Assembly: GCA_000733355.1 (NCBI GenBank) | Contig: JNVV01000038.1 | Span: 214,291-278,290, forward strand | Source of the DNA: Falciphora oryzae | Lineage: Eukaryota > Ascomycota > Sordariomycetes > Magnaporthales > Magnaporthaceae | Reading direction: 5' to 3' | Length of the DNA: 64,000 bases | In this document: one piece after another, positions 56,204 through 64,000 of the stretch | Numbering within the stretch: position 1 is the first letter of the stretch | Layout: the number at the start of each line of letters is the position of its first letter | Program-made: the position numbers and the translations under genes | The notes under the pieces: model-generated | The model's database searches: none | What the model was told of the DNA's origin: nothing | What the model saw: only the letters and a program-made list of their open reading frames with translations

Positions 56204-59200
56204 ATGGCAGCAGACATACGCGTCTCCATCGACCGCGGCGGGACGTTTTGCGACGTCATCGCCGAGATTTTAGGCCGTGAGCCTGTAATCTTCAAGCTGC
56301 TGTCTGTCGACCCGGCCAATTACCCCGACGCGCCGACCGAGGCCATCAGACGCGTTCTGGAGATTGCCGAGTCGAGATCAATACCGGTCGGTGAAAAGTT
56401 GGATGGGTCGCGCATATGTGAGTCTCCAACTTATCGTACAGGACGAGGTCCAAAAGAAATGCTAAGAAAGGGGTATAAGTCACCTTCTGCTGACACAAAC
56501 CCGCGAACCACATAGCGTCATGTAGGATAGGGACCACGGTGGCAACAAACGCCCTACTAGAGCAGAAGGGCCAGCGGTTTGCCTTTCTCACCACCAAGGG
56601 TAGGCGGAATGGTGCTGGAGGCGCATAATACTGGAACGGCACTGTCGCTAACCCCTGATGCTGGCACAGGGTTCAGGGACGTATGTATCATTGGCGACCA
56701 GTCTCGTCCCAAACTCTTTGACCTCGCGGTCCGCAAGCCGCATGCGCTCCACTCCACTGTCATTGAAATCGACGAGCGCGTCACGGTCGAGGGCTACGAT
56801 CTCGATCCCTGCCCTCTGGACAAGGATGCACAGGCCGCTGTTGTGGCAGGCGATCCTGACCTGGTCCGCACCGCCAGTGGCGAAGTCATTCGAATTATCA
56901 AAAGGATCGACCGCGATCGTGTACGGGAGCAGCTAAGGGCTCTAAAGGCCCCTGAGGGTGGTGGTTACGACTCGTTAGCAATCGCGTTTATGCATAGCTA
57001 TCAGTATCCGGACCACGAGGACGAGGTTGCGGCGATTGCAGGGGAGGAGGGCTTCTCGTACATCACTACCTCAGCGGCCACGAGCCCGCGCATAAAGCTT
57101 CTCAACCGGGCCAACTCGACCTGCTCCGAGGCCTATCTGCTGCCAGTGGTGCGCGACTATGTCCGTGGGTTCGAAGCCGGGTTCCGCGTATTACCACGAC
57201 GCGTCGAGTTCATGTGTTCCGATGGCGGGCTGAAGCAGTCGGATCGGTTCGGGGGCAACGAGGCGCTGCTCAGTGGGCCGGCGGGAGGCGTGGTGGGCGT
57301 CGCGAGGAGTTGCTACTTTGGTACCGAGGACGACGGCACGAAAGAGGCGGGGAAGCAGCCACTCATCGGTTTCGACATGGGTGGCACTAGCACAGACGTG
57401 TGCCGCTTCGACGGTAGCTATGATCATCTGACCGAAACCACCATCGCGGGCCGCACCATCAACGCGCCGATACTGAACATTGCCACAGTAGCGGCTGGTG
57501 GAGGCTCAATATTGTTCGCGCGTAACGGCCTGCTCGTTGTCGGGCCCGAAAGCGCGGGCGCCCACCCGGGGCCAGCGTGCTACCGCAAAGGGGGCCCCTT
57601 GACCGTTACAGACGCCAACCTCTTCCTCGGCAGGCTGGTTCCTTCGTCTTTCCCGTCCATTTTCGGCCCCAACGCAGATCGGCCGCTGGACCACAGTATC
57701 GTGGAGGCCAAGTTTACCGAAATCGCGGCTGAAGTGAACAGCCAGTCGAAGCTTGGAAAGATCTTAAGCCCAGCGGGGGTCGCTCTTGGGTTCCTCGATG
57801 TGGCCAACGAGACCATGAGCCGGCCGATCAGGAACGCAACCGAGGCGCGTGGGTTCGCGCCTGAGTCTCACGCTCTCGTTAGCTTCGGTGGTGCAGGCGG
57901 CCAGCATGCGTGCGCCATTGCTGACAAACTTGGTATTGGCCGGATCCTAATCCACGAGTGGTCAAGTCTGCTGTCAGCATATGGAATTGCTCGGGCAGAG
58001 CTGCAGTTCGAGCTCCTTGAGCCCTTCACAGGAAAGCTGGCCGCGGATGATAAGGGCGTCACAGAAAAGACTGACACTAAGGCAAGGCTTGAGCTTGAGT
58101 CAAGCTTGCAGGCTCGACTGGCAGATCTTCGAGGTCGAGTTGAGCGGGAGCTTCTAGCACAGGGGGCCGAAAAGGGATCTATCCGGTTCGACGAGGCGCT
58201 CGTGCTGCGTTACTTCGGGACTGACACTACCATCACTGTTAGCACCCCGCCGGGCGGAGATTATGCAACCGCATTCCGGGCCCATCACCTGCGCGAGTTC
58301 TCTTTCACGCTAAACCGCGATATCGTGGTGGACTCGGTCAAGGTGCGTGGCCAGGGGAGCGCGTCGGGTGAAGCAACGCTCCGTGGCGAGTCGCCAGCGA
58401 AGGAACTTGCGCAGGTCAAGGCTGCAACAGCTACAGCCTCTGGAGCTAACCCCCGCCCCGACTCGAGGCAGCGGGTGTATGTCGAGGACGGATGGCGCGA
58501 TGTCGGCGTGTATCTGCTCTCGAAGACGCCCAAGGGGTCGCGCATCGTCGGCCCGGCGCTTATTATTGACAAGACTCAGACCATCTTCGTGGAGTCGCAC
58601 TTTGAGGCATTCTTGTTGTCTCGTCACGTCGTCCTAGAAAGAATAGGGGGGAGGAGAAAAGAAGCAGACAAGAGGGAGGAAAATGAGCGAACGGAGGAGA
58701 ATGATTCCAATGGAGCGGTGTCTGTGCTACCAGAAGCTGACGCCATTGATCCGATCCAGCTGTCTGTGTTTGCTCACCGGTTCATGGCCATCGCCGAGCA
58801 GATGGGCAACACGCTGCAGCGAACGTCGATCTCGACGAGCATCAAGGAGCGGCTGGACTTTTCGTGTGCGATTTTTTCGCCCGACGGCAAGCTCGTGGCC
58901 AATGCCCCGCACATTCCCATCCACCTGGGCAGCATGCAGTTCGCCATCCAGCACCAGCACCGTCTCTGGGCCGGGAAGCTGCGGCCAGGGGACGCACTTC
59001 TGACCAACCACCCACAGTGCGGCGGAACGCACCTGCCAGACTTGACGGTTGTCAGCCCCGTCTTCTTCGGCGACGGTGCAGCAAGCAGCGAGGAGAAGGC
59101 GCCAGAGGTCGCTTTTTATGTCGCCTCGCGCGGCCACCACACCGACATCGGCGGCCGTGGCATCACCAGCATGATGCCCGAGTCGAAGCAGCTGTGGGAG

Positions 59201-60418
59201 GAGGGGCTCAGTGTCGAATCCATGAAGATTGTGAGCAGCGGACGCTTCCTCGAGGACGAGGTGCGTGGGGCCTTCGCCGCCGCCGGCCGCTTCCCCGGTT
59301 GTAGCGCCACGCGCCGCATGGGCGACAACTTGTCAGACCTCAAGGCGCAAGTTGCGAGCAACCAGCGCGGCATCGTGCTACTACGCCGCCTGTGCGCCGA
59401 CTTCTCGCTACCCGTCGTCCACCAACAGATGAGAGGCATCCAGAGCAACGCCGAAGTTGCCGTACGGGCTTTCTTCCGGAAGATTGCAGTTCCGACCACC
59501 CAGGAGGAGCAGCACCAGACAAAGCGCGAGAAGGTGCTCGAGGCGACGGACTACTTCGACGACGGCACACCCGTCAAGGTCCGCATCACCATCGACCCCG
59601 GCGAGGGCACTGCCGTCTACGACTTCGCCGGCACCGGCCCGCAGTCGTGGGGCAACTACAACTGCCCCATCTCCATCACGCACTCGGCCGTCATCTACAC
59701 GATCCGCTGCCTCGTCGACACCGACATACCGCTGAACGAGGGCTGCCTCGCGCCCGTCGACATCCGCGTCCCGCAGGGCTGCATCCTCAACCCCTCGCCC
59801 GCCGTGGCCGTCTGCGGCTCCACGCTCGCCAGCCAGCGCGTCGTCGACGTCATCCTGCGCGCCTTCGGCGCCGTCGCCGCGAGCCAAGGGTGCGCCAACA
59901 GCTTCGGCTGGGGTATGGGCGGCACGGACCCCGCCACGGGCAAGATCGTGCCTGGTTGGAGCTACGGCGAGGCGCTTGGGGGTGGGAGCGGCGCAGGACC
60001 TGGCTGGCACGGCGAGAGCGCCGTCAACGTACACTCGACCAACACGCGCAACACGGACCCGGAGGTAATCGAGCAGCGCACCGCGGTGCTGGTCAGGGAG
60101 TACAGCGTGCGCAAGGGCAGCGGCGGCAAGGGCCGGTGGAATGGCGGCGATGGCACCGTGCGCGAGATCGAGGCGCGAGTGCCGCTCAAGTTCAGCATCC
60201 TTAGTGACCGGAGGGTCTTTGCGCCGTATGGGGCCGCAGGTGGCGAGGATGGCAAGGTTGGGGAGAACTTCGTGTTCAAATACAGGCCTGGCAGCGGTGG
60301 CAGGGCGCTGGAGAAGATCAGTTTGGGTGGGAAAGCCGTCGTGAATCTCGAACCCGGAGAGATCATGCAGATCAATACACCTGGAGGTGGCGGTTGGGGT
60401 GTCCCAGTCGACACGTAA
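56204..60418 (+). CDS. OXP1: 5-oxoprolinase (fused hydantoinase A/B type)
   Basis: Three exons, 56204-56417, 56516-56599 and 56670-60418, give 1348 residues. Introns 56418-56515 (GTGAGT...ATAG) and 56600-56669 (GTAGGC...ACAG) join [21 protein letters not shown] and [18 protein letters not shown]. The HyuA-type half has DRGGTFCDV at the start, [20 protein letters not shown], and the ATP-site block [14 protein letters not shown] (about residue 335). The HyuB-type half (about 790-1345) has [29 protein letters not shown] and [13 protein letters not shown]. The enzyme hydrolyses 5-oxo-L-proline to glutamate with ATP in the gamma-glutamyl cycle; related fused enzymes act on hydantoins, so substrate is likely but not proven. 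A charged linker ([17 protein letters not shown], about 765-785) joins the halves. Its stop is 42 bases from that of the HET gene on the other strand. Confidence 0.93.
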
Positions 60419-60460
60419 ATAACAAGACATTTTCTACCGCAAGACCGGTTCTGATTCTAC

Positions 60461-62708
60461 CTACGGGGAGAGCACTTGCATCGGGACGCCATCGACAAAA
60501 GTCCTGTCACCAAATAGCGAACTCCCTTTCCACCTTTGCAGCAAAGAATGCCTCGTCGAGAGATTTTGCTTTTCCGCGCCGCCTGCACTGGAGGCCACTA
60601 TTTTGTATGCCTCTCCAGCGCCGAGCTCTTCCCCAATGTTGCACCGCACGTGGGCCATGGGGCGGAGCAACACGGGCCAGTTGGTGCCTCTGAGGGCGAC
60701 AGCACGATCACCGCGACTTGGGGCCCCACCAGGCTTGGCCCAGCTGTCCTTGATGGCAGTAATCATATGAATTGAGCCGTCCTCGAGAAGCAAGGACGCC
60801 TCAAGTCCAATCACGTAAATCAGCCCCTGGGCGATCGCAGAGGTGGCTTTGAGACAGTCTCGCCGCCTTTGGTGAAGTTCAGGGGAGCACGCCGCCGGTG
60901 ACTCGTTCGCATCCGAGCCCTCGGCCGCAGCCGTGATTTCCAGAGCTTCAGTTGCTTCCAGGAGCTTCGGCGGAGCTTCCTCGTCGCCGTGATAGCTCTC
61001 AATAACGGTCTGCTCAAAGGCTTCTGCGAGAACCGAGCGAGAAGCGGTGCCTTTTGCCTCTGCAGAGGGTCGGATGATGGTGTTCAGGAAGCTTTGCCAG
61101 GAGCGGAAGACTATTTCAACCTCTTCGCGAGTGGGGGATAACTTAGGGTCGAGGTCTGCTATATCGTCGAAATGCAGTGCCGCAACGACTCCGACCGGCA
61201 CGCCTCGGGCGACGAGACAGCGCCCGTCTGCCTCGACCCTGGCAATGCTACAAGTTGCCGGGGGTTTTGCATCAGCAGAGCTGCCGGTGAAGTCCGGCAC
61301 CCATGACGTAAGGGAGTCGTGCGCATAGACTCCGAGAGCAAGCACGTCGAGGTATCTGCACCGCTCGACGAGAAAAGCCGTGTAGCTCCATGCGACTTCT
61401 GCAAAGCTTCGCTCGTAGCTTGGCTGAAGACCTTGCGGCAGATTCTTTGGCATCTTTGTGAGGCTGAGCAGCCCATAGATGCGGTCATATGTGATCCCCG
61501 CCTGCCGGAAGCCAGTAATCAACCTCAGAACCGAGTTAAGCTGTCCGGCGAAGGTTTCGAGCTGGTTGGCGTCTGCGGCTGGTTTGTTGCTGTCTGGACT
61601 GAGGTGCGTCGGTTGTTGCGCCATGGTGCCGTCTAGGCCCGCCTCGTTCACAGCAACGCTTCCGTAAAACGACATGGTTTCGTAGAATGCAGTTGGGAGC
61701 CGGAATACCGGGTGTTCGTTGTTCCCATGAGCGGTTTCAAGTCCAAGATAGAGAAGGCTGAGGTTGGGGAGAGAGGTTTGCGCCGAGCCAAGCACCACCA
61801 CGGGGTAGGTCGGCGACAGGACCGCTTCTTGCAACGTCCAAACCCTCCCAAAGTAACGCAAAGATGGAGATAAATAGCGGGTTTGTGATAGTTTCTAGCT
61901 GGAACACGTCGAGGTCTAGATCCGACATGATCCCACCCAACTTTCGCCGTCCTGAAGGAGATATCCAATGGATCCCAAGGGCAGGGAGGTCGATGCCGGC
62001 CTTCCCGGCTGCGTCGCGGGTTTTATCCGCAGCGGCCTGGACCACTCTAAATTTGCGATCAATGGGCTTCCGATGGAAGGGCCAGGAATCCTTGTCATAA
62101 TTCGGAACTCCCAACCATATAATTGTTCTTGGTGAAAAAGAGTAGATGTTGCCCATGCGTGGAATTTGCTCGCGCTTCTCGTTTTGGTCGGCTTGATCAA
62201 GACATATGGCATCAACCCACCAGGGGAGTGCGGTCGCTTCCCAGAGAGGTGCATGTTGCTCGTAGTCGTTCCTGTGGTCGTTCTTGTCGTCGCTGTCGTC
62301 GCCGTCGCTATCCTCTTTGCCATTGTAGCGGCTGTTGTGCTTGAACAAGCCCGCATGACTTTCAGGGTGTGACTTGTCGCGTCCGAGCCTTAGTGAGATG
62401 GGAAGCGAGGGTTCCATCGGAGACCGACTGGGGTCAAAGTGGCACCTGAGGTAGAGAAGGGCTTTCCAGAGGTTGTAGGTGACAGGCGACTTATACCCAT
62501 TGATGGCTATGGTTCGCATGTCATCCATAGATCCCCAGACATAGGAGAGAGCAAAGAAGTCTGCTGCCTTGTCCAGCGGTATATAATCAAGTGTGGCCTC
62601 GATGGGAACCTTGATGTCAATGCGGTCGAGTGGCTTGAGCCTGATTACACGAATCTCAGAGCCTTGAAGGGGGCGGTAGAGTCCGTGGGAGTCTGTGGAA
62701 GCGTCCAT
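60461..62708 (-). pseudogene. HET domain gene with one frameshift
   Basis: The N-terminal part (from 62708) has the HET block: IPLDKAADFFALSYVWG, then WWVDAICLDQADQNEKREQI and MGNIYSFSPRTIIWLG. After TITNPL the family sequence continues in another frame as YLSPSLRYFGRVWTLQEAVL, so one base appears missing near 61880. The remainder to the stop at 60461 is intact: ITYDRIYGLLSL and SYTAFLVERCRYLDVLALG, typical of the region after HET domains. The original product would have been about 740 residues. As read, translation stops at 61737 after 323 residues. A stretch rich in Asp and Lys (EDSDGDDSDDKNDHRND) interrupts the HET domain. No splice signals account for the change. It is either a recent null allele or an assembly error. 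Confidence 0.72.
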
Positions 62709-64000
62709 AATGGGCGATGGAGGGCTAGGGACTCGGGGGGTCTAGCAGAGTGCTGTGTTTGATGATTTAGCCGTGGAGCAGTCTGTGTCGAGACTGAGGC
62801 GGGACGAAAATGGGCTCAGCAATATATGCAGGATGCACAGCGTTCATTGGCATAATGGAACTTGACCCCGCGTTTCCCGCCTCAGCCTTCCCAACTGTTG
62901 TGGTGGTGTGTGGTTAGATGAGGGGTTTGGCGCCACTCACTGGGTAAAAAGTGCATTAAGAGCTGAGCATGGGATGTCATGGATGCCCGAACTCGAGCCT
63001 TCGCAAGGTAGAGATGAGAAGATGAAGAAGTGATTGTATATTGCATACGGGCATTACTACAACAAGCGGTATCTCGAGACGTGGGATTTGTTTTACCGAA
63101 TATCGTCGAATGCCGCGTGGGCTGTTGTAATTATCCCACGTTGGAAAGGTGTTTATGGCGATAGCTTCATCACGCCACGGAATCACAAAGTTCGACTAAC
63201 GGTAGAAACAGTAGCAGTAGGCCGATTCTCGAGCTTTTAATTTTTTTTTTTTTTTTTTTTTTNNNNNNNNNNNNNNNNNNNNNNNNNNNNNNNNNNNNNN
63301 NNNNNNNNNNNNNNNNNNNNNNNNNNNNNNNNNNNNNNNNNNNTAAACCCGAACTCGAATTACACATGTTTAAAATAAACGCAAATTCGTATTTGCGATG
63401 TAATCAGTCAACCCCCAAGCGCGCGTTTACCTATCCGCTGTTTCTCCAAAGCTTCATCTGCTGGTATAAACATGAAACCTGAGTCTGCCCTGCAGAGGGC
63501 CCAATTATCATTCAATCCGCCCCCAGAACCGCACGAACATGACCACCCTTGAGCGACTGTCACGTTGGCACCGTGGGTAACTTTATAGGGTGATTCTCCT
63601 CAGAAAAGGTTCTCGGTTAGACATTGTTAAGCCGCTCTGTCGGTGTCAGTGCGAATCCTAAATCCTAAGCGACGTCGCCGAAAACGTTACGCCTGTGCGG
63701 AACTTCCCATTCAGGAAGTCGAGGGGCGCCAAAAATATCGCGGTGCGTTCGTTTGTGGGGCTACCTAAAACGTTTATTTTCAGAGATGGGCCCACCAAGC
63801 CGTTTTAGGAATCTGTTTGGCAGCCAAGGACCCGTTTCCTCGTGCGGGTACCAGTAGCGACAAGTCGACCATCCGCGGATGCCCAGCAATCATCCCATGT
63901 CGTCGACCCATGTCCTTGGATTCCCCGTCGAACCTTAATGCCCAGCAGCCTTGCAGTGATGGACGTTTCTATAATGGAAAATAGGGTAGGAACATTCGGG
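62709..64000. other. Right-end region with a gap; no supported gene
   Basis: Upstream DNA of the HET gene, then a 22-base T run (63241-63262), an N gap and 657 bases of sequence of unknown nature. A 7-bp inverted repeat with a 4-base loop is at 63380-63397. ORFs are short on both strands. The last 650 bases could belong to a gene or repeat that continues past the window. Confidence 0.45.
63263..63343. other. Assembly gap (81 N)
   Basis: Run of N immediately after a 22-base T homopolymer, where short-read assembly commonly breaks. Confidence 0.98.

Noticed and set aside
46201..62708. Secondary-metabolite cluster (oxygenase, permease, regulators)
   Set aside because: No polyketide, peptide or terpene synthase is present and the oxygenases are far apart.
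1..64000. CRISPR arrays, prophage, bacterial operons, rRNA genes
   Set aside because: None seen; gene structure is clearly that of a fungus.

Overview
This is a GC-rich nuclear DNA window from a filamentous ascomycete. The genes have short GT-AG introns with CTRAC-type branch sites. Fungus-specific families are present: a Zn2Cys6 regulator, an NMR1/NmrA regulator, HET proteins, a NACHT-ankyrin receptor and the INO80 subunit Ies1. Gene spacing and family content fit a sordariomycete, but I cannot name the species. Long A/T homopolymers dot the intergenic DNA, and there are three N gaps (29945-29976, 51479-51562, 63263-63343).

Left part (1-26.2 kb). A Zn2Cys6 transcription factor (412-3281) is followed by 5.8 kb with no convincing gene, then the nitrogen-metabolite regulator nmr1 (9085-10734). 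Next come FCF1/UTP24 (minus), a two-exon HET protein (plus), the exosome subunit CSL4 (minus), a 2-oxoglutarate/Fe(II) oxygenase (minus), IES1 (plus) and an MscS-type channel with an EF-hand (minus). These are mostly housekeeping or regulatory genes with intact reading frames once spliced.

Middle part (28-46 kb). A NACHT-ankyrin (NLR-like) gene at 28276-32479 is broken. It has an in-frame TAG, a roughly 160 bp retroposon-like insertion between 14 bp direct repeats, and a pair of compensating frameshifts. The gap inside it is flanked by a perfect 137 bp duplication that looks like an assembly artefact. After it come a FAM210/Mrx11-like mitochondrial protein, an eight-exon nucleoside diphosphate kinase (minus), glucosidase II alpha (plus), a frameshifted single-pass membrane protein, and an orphan Ser/Arg-rich protein whose second intron is GC-AG.

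Right part (46-64 kb). This holds a poly(ADP-ribose) polymerase, a carotenoid-oxygenase family enzyme, a frameshifted F-box gene, and a divergent pair made of an anion:cation symporter-type MFS permease and a fused 5-oxoprolinase. A HET gene with one frameshift follows. The last 1.3 kb is gapped and shows no gene.

How the genes relate. There is no classical biosynthetic cluster. The clearest functional unit is the divergent permease/5-oxoprolinase pair, probably for uptake and use of a nitrogenous acid, with GATA-type motifs between the two genes; NMR1, a regulator of GATA factors, is in the same window. The four broken genes belong to fast-evolving families (NLR, HET, F-box, apple-like surface protein), whereas the housekeeping genes between them are intact. 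I did not find a convincing new multi-gene system. The most unusual items are the damaged NLR with its insertion, the orphan gene with the GC-AG intron, and the CSL4 intron that can be translated through.
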